From Nocardia australiensis (GTDB lineage Bacteria > Actinomycetota > Actinomycetes > Mycobacteriales > Mycobacteriaceae): a DNA stretch of 64,000 nucleotides. Positions 1-9,114 of this stretch are shown piece after piece. A program made the translations under genes and the position numbers. Position 1 is the first letter of the stretch, and each line of letters opens with the position of its first letter. The stretch lies in the NCBI RefSeq assembly GCF_020733705.1, contig NZ_JAJFZM010000001.1, positions 1,116,001-1,180,000 of the forward strand, read 5' to 3'. Below the pieces are notes generated by a model. The model made no database searches. It was not told the DNA's origin and was given only the letters and a program-made list of their open reading frames with translations.

Positions 1-727
1 GCGGGGAGATTCGGCTGATCTCCCTACCGCCCTCCAGTGTCGAACGCAGTTGATCGATCTGTGGTTGCGTCGCGCGGGCGGCGGCGAGGGCAGTGCGAAT
101 CTTGTCGGAGTTCTGTTCGATCAGACCGTCCGCGCAGTCATTGAGTGATTTACCCATCACCTCGAGGACTCCCGCGGCCTGTTCACGCGCACGACGCACC
201 GGATGCAATGGGATCGCGGCCACCACGACCACGCCGACCAAACCGCCGATCAGCGCGTCGATCATGCGAGAGAAGCCACCGCCCGCCGACGGTGGCATGA
301 GCGTGGCGACAAGCACCGACGAGCTGGCGGCCTGCATGGAGATGATCGAGCCGCCGTCGAGGAATACGGCGCCCGCCATGGCGACCGCCACCACCAGGGC
401 GATCTGCCAGACGCCGGTACCCGCGTGGGTGATGAACAGGTCACCGATACCGATGCCGACCGCGACACCGACCACCAACTCCACCGACCGGCGCAGCCGG
501 GCGCCGAAAGAGATGCCGATCGACACCACCGCGGCGGTGGGCGCGAAGAACGGCTGCGGGTGACCGACGACGTGGTGGGCGAAGAACCAGGCCAGCGCCG
601 CGCCGACCGCGCACTGGATGATCGGCAGCGCGGACCGGCGCAACCGCGCCCACGAGGTGCGCAGCCGGTCCATGCTGCTCGCCCGGGCGACGTCGACCCG
701 TGCGTTCAGATCAAGCCCACCCGTCAC
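1..727 (-). CDS. FUSC/aromatic-acid-exporter-like membrane protein (3' end outside window)
   Basis: The minus-strand frame is open from a GTG at 727 to the left edge, so only the N-terminal 242 codons are present. After a short basic start (MDRLRTSWARLRRS, internal) come hydrophobic segments typical of the FUSC/ArAE fold: AVGAALAWFFA, a PFFAPTAAVVSIGISFG stretch, VVGVAVGIGIG, and VVVAAIPLHP, followed by a helical cytoplasmic region with ERAAGVLEVMGKSLND-like character. The motif 'PFFAPTAAVV..GA..' is the typical first helical hairpin of this family, which exports aromatic acids or similar small molecules. Two in-frame TAG stops lie just upstream of the GTG, making it the earliest start; the internal ATG at about codon 19 is an alternative. 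Confidence 0.75.
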   Translation of the reverse strand, partial: MTGGLDLNARVDVARASSMDRLRTSWARLRRSALPIIQCAVGAALAWFFAHHVVGHPQPFFAPTAAVVSIGISFGARLRRSVELVVGVAVGIGIGDLFITHAGTGVWQIALVVAVAMAGAVFLDGGSIISMQAASSSVLVATLMPPSAGGGFSRMIDALIGGLVGVVVVAAIPLHPVRRAREQAAGVLEVMGKSLNDCADGLIEQNSDKIRTALAAARATQPQIDQLRSTLEGGREISRISP

Positions 728-789
728 CAGCTACTACCCCGCCTATTACCCCACGCGGAATCGCTACGTGATACTCCGAACACTCTGGC

Positions 790-1248
790 TCAGTCGAGAC
801 CGAGTTCGGTAGCGGCGCGCGGATCGCAGTCTTCGAGCAGGTCCAGGCAGCGGGCATACTCCTCGGTTTCGCCGATCGCCCTGGCGGCCTTGGCGAGCGC
901 GCCGACGCAACGCAGGAAACCCTGATTGGGCTCATGGCTCCACGGCACCGGACCGAAGCCCTTCCAACCATTGCGGCGCAATAGATCCAGGCCACGGTGG
1001 TATCCGGTGCGAGCGAAGGCGTACGCGGCGATGGTGTCGTGATTCACAGTCCCCTCCGCACCATCACTATCGCCCCGAGCCAGCGACGCCTCCGCGAGGT
1101 AGGCCCAGGCGATCGAGGCCGCCGGATGGGCGGCCACGACCTGTACGGGGTCGGCCTTGTCGAGCAGAGCCTCCTCCGCATCGGAGTTTTCTGGCAGCAA
1201 TACCGGTTGCGGTCCGAGCAGGTCACCGAACGAGGTCATGACGTTCAT
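790..1248 (-). CDS. DUF3151 family protein
   Basis: A 152-residue cytoplasmic protein beginning MNVMTSFGDLLGPQPV, matching the DUF3151 family found in actinobacteria (Rv0360c in M. tuberculosis). The family function is unknown. Recognisable features are the start 'TSFGDLLGP..VLLP', a central 'AHPAASIAWAYLAEASLA' helical pair, 'AYAFARTGYHRGLDLLRRNGWKG' and 'PWSHEPNQGFLRC', all continuous without gaps. The reading frame stays open 25 codons further upstream, but homologues start at or near MTSFGDLL, so ATG 1248 or ATG 1239 is preferred. It is transcribed away from the long membrane protein at 1427, the same divergent arrangement as Rv0360c/Rv0361. Confidence 0.85.
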   Translation of the reverse strand: MNVMTSFGDLLGPQPVLLPENSDAEEALLDKADPVQVVAAHPAASIAWAYLAEASLARGDSDGAEGTVNHDTIAAYAFARTGYHRGLDLLRRNGWKGFGPVPWSHEPNQGFLRCVGALAKAARAIGETEEYARCLDLLEDCDPRAATELGLD

Positions 1249-1426
1249 TGTGCACCGCGGCCATCCACACGGCGACACGGGAATCACCACCGGCGCCACG
1301 AGCGCGCCCACAGCATTCGCCACGGCGTCGGTGCGCCCGGCGCGAGCTGATGAACGGGCTCGTTGCGGCCGCGCCCATTAGGCTGACCGTCTAGTTCAAC
1401 TGTTCCGCCTGACCGAAGGGTATTAG

Positions 1427-3532
1427 GTGTCCGACCCAAACGACGAGAAGAACCCGGCGCGCGAGCGCGCCACCGCCGACACGGCGGCCGCACCCGTGGA
1501 ACGGACACCTGCGGCGAACGAGAGTGCGCGGACCGACGCCGCGCCCACCGAACCCATGCCCGCCTCGCCCGCCGATAAGCGGTCGGCCCCGAACAAAAAG
1601 ACCCCTGCCGAAAAGGCGCCCACCGGTGCCGAAACGCGCACGTCGCCCGGCAAGCCCGCTGACACCCCGGAAACGACGCCGATCAAAGCCGGCGATATCG
1701 CAGACCGCGCCGCCTCCACCGGATCGGCCGGGGCACCCGCCGCGAAACCCGCGCCGATCGAGTCCGGCACGTCAAACGGCCAGGCCGCTCCCGGTTCGGG
1801 CGATCCCGCTGAATCCGGCGCAAACCCGCGGCAGGGCTCCGAAGAGCAATCGGCGCGCGAGGGCGGAACCCCTTCCGCCGGTACGGTTTCCGGCAAAGTC
1901 GCGGAATCCGACGCCCAGACCGCCGTCATACGACGCGACAATCCGGCAGATCGAACCGCGCCGAGTTCCACCGCCGCCTCCGGTAGCGCGGCAACCGCCG
2001 CGTCGAATCGAGACGCCGCGCCGAACAAGTCGGCCACCTCCGGCGCAGCCGCCGATGCTGACACCGCGAAACCCACGCCGGACACCCCCGCGCAGGCGGA
2101 CAAGAACGCCGAAGCCAACGCGAAGCCAACGCCACCGAAGGTGGACAAACCGAACAAGGCCGGATCCGCAACCGAGCCGGTCTCGAAGCCGACCACCGAA
2201 CCCGCCACCAAGGATCCGCAAGCCAAGGATCAATCCGGAACCGCGGCCGCCGACACGAAGACCGGTGCGGATTCGACCGCCGAGCCCACACCCGCCCCGT
2301 CGCAAGCCACCGACAAATCGCCGGCCGCCGACGCGAAGACGGTCGCGATGGGCACCGTGCCCGCCGTGGCGAAGGCACCCGAGGCGACGACAGCGAACCC
2401 GAAGAAGGCCGACGCGGATTCGACCACCGAGTCACCGCAACCCCCGAACGAATCCGACACCAGCACAGGTTCGCCCGGCGACACCGCACCCGAGACAACA
2501 CCGGACGCCGAATCCGACATCGCGAACGCCGACGCGAAGACCGTCGCGATGCGCGCGGTGCCCGCCACCCCGAAGAAACCCGGGGCCGGGACGGACGAAC
2601 CGAGCAAGTCGGGACCGGCAGGCGAGACGTCACCGAACCCGAACGAGCAGAACGCCGCCGCCGACGCGGAAACCGTGGCGATGCGGGTGGTTGACAACCC
2701 CGACGACGCCAAGACCACCGTGCTGCCGATCCAGAAACCGGCAGATCAGACGGGAGCGAAATCGCGTCCGGCACCGCTCTCCCGGCCGCCGAGCACACCG
2801 CGACCCGCGCCCGGTCCGAAACAGACTGCGCCGCGGGGCCCTTCGGGCCCGCAGCAGAACGCCCCCGGCGCACCGGTTGGGCCGCCCCAGCCGTCGCAGC
2901 CGCCCGCCAAACCGCGACAGGTCACCCCGGCGCCGTCACCGGCGGATATGCAGGCGACGCGGTCATTGACGGGCCAACCCGCGCCCCCACGGCCGCAGCA
3001 GCCGTACCAGATCGCGCAGCCGCAGCGCATCGCGCCGCCCGCGCAGACCCCGCCGACGCAGCGGCCCGCCGAGGCCACGGGACCCGGCCGCTCACGGCGC
3101 TGGCTGGCCGCGGTACTCGCCGCCGCGGTTGTCGTGGTCATCGCCCTCGTCACGTTGGCGGTTGTGCTGCTGAGCAGTTCCGGCGACGACACTCCGGAGG
3201 CACAGGTTCGTTCCGCCATCACCGACTACACCCGGGCTTTGAAGACCGGTGATCTGAACGCGCTACGCAACGCCACCTGCGGCCCGCTGCACGACTTCTA
3301 TCGGGATGTCCCGGCCGACCAGTTCGCGAGCGTCCACCAATTGTCGGTGGAGCACAAGAACATCCCGGTGGTGGACAGTGTCGACACGGTCCAGATCACC
3401 GACACGACCGCCATCGCGCAGGCCTCCATTTATACCGACGCCGACCCCGGGAAGCGCACGGCACGGACCTTCGATTTGTCGAGCGCCGACGGCGGCTGGA
3501 AGGTATGTGATCCGTCCGCTACTCACCCGTAG
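1427..3532 (+). CDS. Long disordered single-pass membrane protein with NTF2-like extracellular domain (Rv0361-type)
   Basis: 701 residues from GTG 1427. Residues 1-550 are Pro/Ala/Lys/Asp-rich and without predicted structure; a single transmembrane helix lies at about 558-583 (RRWLAAVL..AVVLLSSS); residues 590-700 form a compact domain of the DUF4878/NTF2-like type, with 'AQVRSAITDYTRALKTGDL' at its start and two cysteines (C618, C694) that could form a disulfide outside. The cytoplasmic tail contains five copies of a motif DA[KEQ]T followed by a hydrophobic residue at +3 (T165, T305, T372, T416, T430). These resemble actinobacterial Ser/Thr-kinase target sites. Its position next to the DUF3151 gene suggests the Rv0361 orthologue, but the tail is far longer than I know for that protein. 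Function unknown. Confidence 0.85.
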   Translation: MSDPNDEKNPARERATADTAAAPVERTPAANESARTDAAPTEPMPASPADKRSAPNKKTPAEKAPTGAETRTSPGKPADTPETTPIKAGDIADRAASTGSAGAPAAKPAPIESGTSNGQAAPGSGDPAESGANPRQGSEEQSAREGGTPSAGTVSGKVAESDAQTAVIRRDNPADRTAPSSTAASGSAATAASNRDAAPNKSATSGAAADADTAKPTPDTPAQADKNAEANAKPTPPKVDKPNKAGSATEPVSKPTTEPATKDPQAKDQSGTAAADTKTGADSTAEPTPAPSQATDKSPAADAKTVAMGTVPAVAKAPEATTANPKKADADSTTESPQPPNESDTSTGSPGDTAPETTPDAESDIANADAKTVAMRAVPATPKKPGAGTDEPSKSGPAGETSPNPNEQNAAADAETVAMRVVDNPDDAKTTVLPIQKPADQTGAKSRPAPLSRPPSTPRPAPGPKQTAPRGPSGPQQNAPGAPVGPPQPSQPPAKPRQVTPAPSPADMQATRSLTGQPAPPRPQQPYQIAQPQRIAPPAQTPPTQRPAEATGPGRSRRWLAAVLAAAVVVVIALVTLAVVLLSSSGDDTPEAQVRSAITDYTRALKTGDLNALRNATCGPLHDFYRDVPADQFASVHQLSVEHKNIPVVDSVDTVQITDTTAIAQASIYTDADPGKRTARTFDLSSADGGWKVCDPSATHP

Positions 3533-3609
3533 CCAACCCATTCGAATGGGTCACGAACGTCACACATGTATGGTCCGGTGTCCGATTCGGCGGTAGCATT
3601 TTCTGGATC

Positions 3610-4671
3610 ATGGGCACGGAACAGACAATCGCGCAGCCGGAATCGGATGCTGTGGTACAGACAGCAACCCCGGTGGGACGACGGTTCCGGATGCTCGACC
3701 ACTACGACGTCGGCCGCGAGAAAGTCCGCGAGTTCGCGCGCGCGGTGCAGAACCAGCACGGGGCACACCAGTTCGAACCCGATGCGCGCCAACTCGGCTA
3801 CGAGGGCATCATCGCGCCGCCGACATTCTCGTCGGTCATCGGTGTCACCGCGACCCGGGCACTGCTGGATTCGGTGCTCACCGACTACGACCTGTCCCAG
3901 ATTTTGCAGACCGATCAAATCTTCGAGATCGGCCGCCCCATCCTCGCCGGTGATCAGCTGACCACCGAGGTGGTTATCGAATCGATCCGGCAGTTCGGCG
4001 ACAACGATTTCATCCTGGTCAAATTCACCATGATCGACCAGCACGGCGAGGTCGTGCAGACCGGGTCGACGACGATCGTGGCTCGCCGCGGCGCCGAGGT
4101 CGACGTGAATATCGCCGACGCGGTGGAAAAAATCATGATGCAGCCGCAGCCGCCCGCCGATGTGGTGGTCAACACCAGCGCGCTCGTCCCCGTCGATGCC
4201 GAGGGCACCGACCCCGGTGAAGTGCCACAGCCGAGCGCGCTGGTGCACAGCCTCCCCGGCTTCGATCGACTATCGGTCGGCGATCGGCTGCCCGCCGGTA
4301 GCGCGGAGGTGACGCGCGGCGATCTGGCCAACTATGCGGGCGTTTCGGGCGACCCCAATCCGATTCACTTCAGTGATCAGGCCGCGACCATGGCCGGGCT
4401 GCCCACCGTGGTGGCGCACGGAATGTTGACCATGGGCCTGGCCTCGGGCTATCTCACCTCATGGGTCGGCGATCCGACCGCGATCGAGAAGTTCAGCGTC
4501 CGGTTCTCCGGGTTCGTTCCGGTGGCGCCCGATGCGCCGAGCACGATCGAATTCACCGGCAAGATCAAGTCGCTCGACCCACGGCGACGTACCGCGACGG
4601 TGATGATGACGGGCACTTCACAGGGCCGCAAACTCTTCGGCCGGGCCATCGCCGAGATTCGATTCACCTAG
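3610..4671 (+). CDS. Fused two-domain MaoC-type (3R)-hydroxyacyl dehydratase (HadA/HadB-like fusion)
   Basis: 353 residues. Residues about 30-160 are a FAS1-like/HadA-type hot-dog domain lacking catalytic residues; residues 205-353 are a HadB-like MaoC domain carrying the hydratase-2 active-site motif 'SGDPNPIHFSD' with Asp248 and His253. Such a fusion catalyses hydration/dehydration of 3-hydroxyacyl and 2-enoyl thioesters, as in the mycolate-elongating FAS-II or in beta-oxidation. M. tuberculosis makes the FAS-II dehydratase from separate HadA and HadB subunits. The gene is convergent with the DUF4185 gene, stop codons about 8 bases apart. Substrate cannot be told from sequence. Confidence 0.85.
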   Translation: MGTEQTIAQPESDAVVQTATPVGRRFRMLDHYDVGREKVREFARAVQNQHGAHQFEPDARQLGYEGIIAPPTFSSVIGVTATRALLDSVLTDYDLSQILQTDQIFEIGRPILAGDQLTTEVVIESIRQFGDNDFILVKFTMIDQHGEVVQTGSTTIVARRGAEVDVNIADAVEKIMMQPQPPADVVVNTSALVPVDAEGTDPGEVPQPSALVHSLPGFDRLSVGDRLPAGSAEVTRGDLANYAGVSGDPNPIHFSDQAATMAGLPTVVAHGMLTMGLASGYLTSWVGDPTAIEKFSVRFSGFVPVAPDAPSTIEFTGKIKSLDPRRRTATVMMTGTSQGRKLFGRAIAEIRFT

Positions 4672-4678
4672 TTCTCGA

Positions 4679-6157
4679 TCACTCCAGCCTCACGTGCGTC
4701 AGGTAGACGTTGTAGTCACTCCACGTCGAGACATTCAAGTATAGGTCCGAACCAGAGGACCACGGGTGTATGAATCCCCCGTACAGCTCCGGATAGTCGA
4801 GCACCGTCACGGTAGAACTACTTTCCGACCACACGCCCTGCGGTGTGTCCGATTCGCGGACGACGATTGCCCCCTTCGCGGTGTCCAGATAGCTCATCTG
4901 CCAGACATTGCGGGCGGCGTCGAAGCGCACCGATAGCTCACCGGCGGGCGCGTCGACAATCGGTGTGGCGGAACTGGATCCACCGACCGGTGTCCAGTTC
5001 CCTTCGCGCCAATACTGATACGCGGTGGTGTTGAGAATTTGATCCTTCGGCACCCTGGCGAGGCCGACGGCGCCGAGGCGGGTATTGGGCGTGCCGAACA
5101 TGTACACGTACTCGCCGTGCGGAACCATCGCGGCCACTTGGAAATTCGCCAGGCCGAAGATGTTGTCCCAGCGGGCGTAGGGGTCTTTGGTCCAGGTCTG
5201 GCCGTGGTCGTCGGAGTAGGCGATGCCGCCGTAGTTGGTGTAGAAGGTCCCCGGAATGCTGTTCCAGGTGCGAATTGCCATGTAGCTCAGGTATTGCCGT
5301 TCCCCGATCGCGAATCCGGAGGTCGGAATCGTGGTCACCTCGATGTTGTCGAGCTTGCGGCTCGACAACAGTTCCGCCGCGTGACAACGGTCATCGGTCA
5401 CCATCCGGTCGATGGTCATGCCGTCGGAGAGCTCCCGATCGGTACTGAAGGCAAGTACGTTGCTGCGCCAATCGCCGCCCATACCGCCGGGCGGGTGGAA
5501 GCCGCGTCCGACGGTGTCACCGAACACGGTCGCGATCTCCCCCGGCGCGCTTTCCCACATGATGCCGAGATCGGTCCCGTCGACCTGCCACCGCTTATCG
5601 GTGCGGTTGATCGAATTCGCGCCGGTCTCCTTGGCCACCTCACGTACCTCGCCGATCTGCGGCGCGGGTCGTGCAGCCGATTGCGCGGCCACCTCGGTAG
5701 GCGGCTCGACCGGCTCCGGCGGCGGCGCGAGCTGCCCCGGATCCGGGCCGGGGCCGGGAAGCCCGAAGTAGAAAGGCTTGGGGTTCAACAGGATTTCGGG
5801 AATCCCGAGCTGACTGGCGAGGCTCGGTGGCGGCACCGGTCCGTCGGTGAGATCCGGGCACGGATTGGTACACGGATTCGGCGGCAACTCCATCGCGGTA
5901 CGGGTCGGCGCGGGCTCGGGTGGCCGCGGCGGCAAAACGGTGACCACCGGGTACGGAATAGGCACGTCCATGGTCTTCGGCACCAGCGGTTCGTGCGTCG
6001 CCGGCGGATCACTCACGCAGGGCCCGGCGCCGGGCGCCACCGCCACACCGCCGGATCCGCTCGTCTCGGGCGTCGCGCCCGCGGGCCGCGCGCCGCAAAC
6101 CATCGCCGCGGCACCGAATCCGACAACACCGAGCACGATCGTCAACCGCATGGCCAT
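4679..6157 (-). CDS. Exported DUF4185 protein, candidate endo-D-arabinanase (GH183-type)
   Basis: 492 residues from the ATG at 6157, chosen because GAGGGG sits 7 bases upstream; an upstream ATG at 6190 has no such site. A signal peptide (MAMRLTIVLGVVGFGAAAMV...) precedes a proline-rich linker (to about residue 160), then a DUF4185 domain to the C-terminus with 'VDGTDLGIMWE', 'VFGDTVGR', 'YFTNYGGIAYSDDHG'-type blade signatures and 'GTPNTRLG', consistent with a beta-propeller glycosidase fold. DUF4185 members from mycobacteria and relatives have been characterised as endo-D-arabinanases (family GH183), cleaving arabinan in arabinogalactan or lipoarabinomannan. Activity here is inferred by family only. 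It neighbours an EmbR-like regulator. Confidence 0.75.
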   Translation of the reverse strand: MAMRLTIVLGVVGFGAAAMVCGARPAGATPETSGSGGVAVAPGAGPCVSDPPATHEPLVPKTMDVPIPYPVVTVLPPRPPEPAPTRTAMELPPNPCTNPCPDLTDGPVPPPSLASQLGIPEILLNPKPFYFGLPGPGPDPGQLAPPPEPVEPPTEVAAQSAARPAPQIGEVREVAKETGANSINRTDKRWQVDGTDLGIMWESAPGEIATVFGDTVGRGFHPPGGMGGDWRSNVLAFSTDRELSDGMTIDRMVTDDRCHAAELLSSRKLDNIEVTTIPTSGFAIGERQYLSYMAIRTWNSIPGTFYTNYGGIAYSDDHGQTWTKDPYARWDNIFGLANFQVAAMVPHGEYVYMFGTPNTRLGAVGLARVPKDQILNTTAYQYWREGNWTPVGGSSSATPIVDAPAGELSVRFDAARNVWQMSYLDTAKGAIVVRESDTPQGVWSESSSTVTVLDYPELYGGFIHPWSSGSDLYLNVSTWSDYNVYLTHVRLE

Positions 6158-6288
6158 CCGAAATCCCCTCGATATCCCAGGTACCCGCACCAGCGAACGA
6201 CCCTACCGCCTACAGCCTGCGAAATTTCCGATTCGCCGGGGTCGAAACGCCCTGGCCCGGACCACCGGTGTCGGCGCACGATAGAAGC

Positions 6289-6618
6289 GTGAACATTTCA
6301 GTGATCCACCGCCACGGGCTCGCGGCGCTGAGCGCCGCCTGTCTCATGGCGGGCGCAATGGCGTCGGCGCCGACCGCCAGTGCCGATTCCCCCTCGGCAA
6401 CCCGCTCCGGTCCGGACGATTCGCTCCCGATACCGAGCTACCGTCCGGGCCCCAAGGGCGATAACGTGCCACCCCCGGAGACAACCGAACAGGAACCGGC
6501 CTACTACACCAACTGCGACCAGGTGCGCGCCGAGGGCAAGCTGCCGCTGTACCTAGGCCAACCCGGCTACGCGCCCTACCTCGACCCAGACGGCGACGGG
6601 GTCGCCTGCGACTACTGA
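6289..6618 (+). CDS. Small secreted protein with C-terminal Excalibur calcium-binding domain
   Basis: About 109 residues from GTG 6289 (GTG 6268 and 6301 are in-frame alternatives). A signal peptide ending near 'PTASA' is followed by a short Pro-rich linker and a C-terminal Excalibur domain: 'YYTNCDQVRAEGKLPL', 'GQPGYAPYLDPDGDGVACDY'. The DxDxDGxxC loop is the family calcium-binding signature, and the two cysteines would be disulfide-bonded outside the membrane. Role unknown; such domains occur in envelope or secreted proteins. The 3' end overlaps the end of the convergent regulator gene by 7 bases. A paralogue lies at 15706-16089. Confidence 0.8.
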   Translation: MNISVIHRHGLAALSAACLMAGAMASAPTASADSPSATRSGPDDSLPIPSYRPGPKGDNVPPPETTEQEPAYYTNCDQVRAEGKLPLYLGQPGYAPYLDPDGDGVACDY

Positions 6619-7730
6619 AGCGCCTGGAAGCTCAGCACGGTTACGCCGATCCGGATGACATCACCGTCGGCGAGCAGCGCACCGCTCTCGATCGGCTCCT
6701 CGTTGACGTAGACCCCGTTGGCCGAATGCAGGTCCTTGATGAGCAGACCGGCCCGGCTCGGCATGATGTGCGAGTGGTAGCGACTGGCCTTGGGATCGTC
6801 GAGGACGAGGTCGTTATCGGTCATTCGGCCGATACGCAGACCACCCTGGCCGATAACCAGCACTCGGCCGTCCGACATCCGCAGCTGTCCGGAACGCACC
6901 GCACGCGGCATCTCGGTGACAGTTTCGGTCATCGACGCCGCCAACCGCTCGCTGCGCTTGAATTCGACGGTGTTCAACGGTTCCTGGCGCAACACCCGCT
7001 GCTCGAGCTCGACGAGCGGCGGACTCGGATCGATGCCGAGTTCATCGGCGAGCACCGTGCGCACCCGCCGACAGGCGTCGAGCGCGTCCGCCTGCCGGCC
7101 CGACAAATACAGCGCGGTGATCAACTGCGCCCACAGCGGCTCCCGCAGCGGATGCTCATTGGTGATGGAGACCAGCTCGCCGATCACCGACGACGCTCGC
7201 CCGCAAGCGATTTCGGCGTCGATGCGGGCCGATGCGGCCAGCAGCCGTTCCTCGTCCATCGCGGTGGCGAAACCGTCGGCGAACTGCAATCCGGCCAGAT
7301 CGGCCAGTGCGCGACCGCTCCACTCGCGCAACGCGTTTCCGAACAACTGCGACGCGCCAGCATGATCGCCGACCTCGGCGCAACGCACCCCCGCCGCGCG
7401 GGCCGCCTCGAACCGTCCGAGATCGCAAGCGTCGTCGGCGATTTCGAGCCGATAGCCCGACGATTCGGTGCGCAGCACAGTCGCCGGATCCACACCCGAA
7501 TTACGCAGTGCCTTACGGATATTCGAGACGAATACCTGGAGGCTCGCGGCGTAGGAATCAGGTGGATCCTCGTTCCACACCATGTCGCCCAGCGCGGCCG
7601 ATGCCACCGCGCGTCGCCGATTCACCGCCAACGCGGCAAGTAGGGCCCGCGGCTTGGGCCCGCCGACCGCCACCGGCTCACCGCCGACGAGCAGCTGGAC
7701 AGGCCCCAGCACGCGCACATCAAGACTCAT
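6612..7730 (-). CDS. EmbR-like transcription regulator (OmpR-type wHTH, BTAD, FHA)
   Basis: 372 residues in the order of EmbR: an N-terminal winged helix ('VRVLGPVQLLVGGEPVAVGG', residues 1-100), a bacterial transcriptional activation domain of helical repeats (about 100-250), and a C-terminal FHA domain (about 285-370) with 'RIGRMTDNDLVL', 'SRYHSHI' and 'LHSANGVYVN'. FHA domains bind phosphothreonine, so its activity is presumably set by a Ser/Thr protein kinase. M. tuberculosis EmbR controls arabinosyltransferase genes after phosphorylation. The target here is not visible; the adjacent candidate arabinanase is suggestive only. It sits 31 bases downstream of fba on the same strand and may be co-transcribed. 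Confidence 0.85.
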   Translation of the reverse strand: MSLDVRVLGPVQLLVGGEPVAVGGPKPRALLAALAVNRRRAVASAALGDMVWNEDPPDSYAASLQVFVSNIRKALRNSGVDPATVLRTESSGYRLEIADDACDLGRFEAARAAGVRCAEVGDHAGASQLFGNALREWSGRALADLAGLQFADGFATAMDEERLLAASARIDAEIACGRASSVIGELVSITNEHPLREPLWAQLITALYLSGRQADALDACRRVRTVLADELGIDPSPPLVELEQRVLRQEPLNTVEFKRSERLAASMTETVTEMPRAVRSGQLRMSDGRVLVIGQGGLRIGRMTDNDLVLDDPKASRYHSHIMPSRAGLLIKDLHSANGVYVNEEPIESGALLADGDVIRIGVTVLSFQALQ

Positions 7731-7761
7731 GAGCTCGAGCTCCCCCGAGGGGTTGAAAGGG

Positions 7762-8796
7762 TCAGACGCTGATCGACCGTCCCGCGGACCTCAGATCATT
7801 GCACGCCTCAACGACACGCGCCGCCATGGCCGACTCGGCCTTCTTCAGGTAGCTGCGCGGGTCGTAGACCTTCTTGTTGCCGACCTCGCCGTCGATCTTC
7901 AGCACGCCGTCGTAGTTACCGAACATGTGACCGGCGACCGGGCGGGTGAAGGCGTACTGGGTGTCGGTGTCGACGTTCATCTTGACCACGCCGAACCGCA
8001 GCGAGTCATCGATCTCCGACTTCAGCGAGCCCGATCCGCCGTGGAAGACGAAATCGAACGGCTGCGCGTCGGCGGCAAGGCCGAGCTTGGCGGCGGCGAC
8101 CCGCTGCCCCTCGGCCAGCACGTCCGGCCGCAGCACCACGTTGCCGGGCTTGTAGACGCCGTGCACATTGCCGAAGGTGGCGGCGAGCAGGTACTTGCCG
8201 TTCTCACCGGCGCCGAGCGCGTCGATGGTCTTACGGAAGTCCTCGGTCGAGGTGTAGAGCTTGTCGTTGATCTCGGCCTCGACGCCATCTTCTTCGCCGC
8301 CGACAACGCCGATCTCCACCTCGAGGATGATGTTCGCCGCATTGGTCGCCTTCAGCAGCTCCTTGGCGATCTCGAGGTTCTCATTGATCGGTATGGCCGA
8401 ACCGTCCCACATGTGTGACTGGAACAGCGGAGCGCGCCCCGCGTTCACCCGCTCCTGAGAAATGGCGATCAGCGGGCGCACGAAGGTGTCCAGCTTGTCC
8501 TTGGGGCAGTGGTCGGTGTGCAGCGCGATCGTCACGTCGTAGCGCGCGGCGACCACATGCGCGAACTCGGCCAGCGCGACCGCGCCGACGACCATGTCCT
8601 TGACACCCTGACCGGAGCCGAATTCCGCACCGCCGGTGGAGAACTGGATGATGCCGTCGCTGCCGGCGTCGGCGAAACCCTTGATGGCCGCGTTGACTGT
8701 CTCCGAGGATGTGCAGTTGATGGCCGGGAAGGCGAACGAGTTCGCTTTGGCCCGACCGAGCATCTCGGCGTAGACCTCCGGAGTCGCGATGGGCAC
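7762..8796 (-). CDS. fba: Class II fructose-1,6-bisphosphate aldolase
   Basis: 344 residues. Catalyses reversible cleavage of fructose-1,6-bisphosphate to dihydroxyacetone phosphate and glyceraldehyde-3-phosphate in glycolysis/gluconeogenesis; zinc-dependent. Start chosen at GTG 8796 (VPIATPEVYAEM), with GGAGG 8 bases upstream, instead of the ATG at 8823; this matches the N-terminus of M. tuberculosis FbaA (Rv0363c). Conserved elements: 'ALHTDHCPKD' (Asp95, zinc ligand His96), 'GGEEDG', 'FGNVHG' and 'VFHGGSGS', in the expected order. Divergent from the DedA gene, as in M. tuberculosis (Rv0363c/Rv0364). Confidence 0.97.
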   Translation of the reverse strand: MPIATPEVYAEMLGRAKANSFAFPAINCTSSETVNAAIKGFADAGSDGIIQFSTGGAEFGSGQGVKDMVVGAVALAEFAHVVAARYDVTIALHTDHCPKDKLDTFVRPLIAISQERVNAGRAPLFQSHMWDGSAIPINENLEIAKELLKATNAANIILEVEIGVVGGEEDGVEAEINDKLYTSTEDFRKTIDALGAGENGKYLLAATFGNVHGVYKPGNVVLRPDVLAEGQRVAAAKLGLAADAQPFDFVFHGGSGSLKSEIDDSLRFGVVKMNVDTDTQYAFTRPVAGHMFGNYDGVLKIDGEVGNKKVYDPRSYLKKAESAMAARVVEACNDLRSAGRSISV

Positions 8797-9114
8797 TGTG
8801 AGGACCTCCGTGTTGTGCGGCAAAAGACAATCCTGTCAGGCCTCAGCGTAGGCCAGCGCCCTTTCGTCACGTTCATGGGCAACACAATCGCGGTAGGAGT
8901 TGGTTCCCGCCCCAAGACAACTATTAGCGAATCGTGCGAGGCCACAGGGGCCGCATGCCCTCCGGGGCGGCGATCGGGGCAGATTCGTCACAGCTTTCTC
9001 AGCTGAACCCGGTACTGTAGGCCGCGTAATTGCGCTGGCAGCTCCCGACGCGGTGACCAGAAACCCTCGACTCGACAAGTAGTGGGCCAGCCATACCCCC
9101 TGACAGGAGGCCGC
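8797..9114. other. Divergent intergenic region between fba and dedA
   Basis: 318 bases without a supported gene. It must hold the promoters of fba (leftward) and of the first DedA gene (rightward). The only clear signals are the ribosome binding sites GGAGG for fba and AGGAGG at 9105-9110 for DedA. I do not see a convincing -35/-10 pair or operator, and no RNA gene. Confidence 0.5.
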
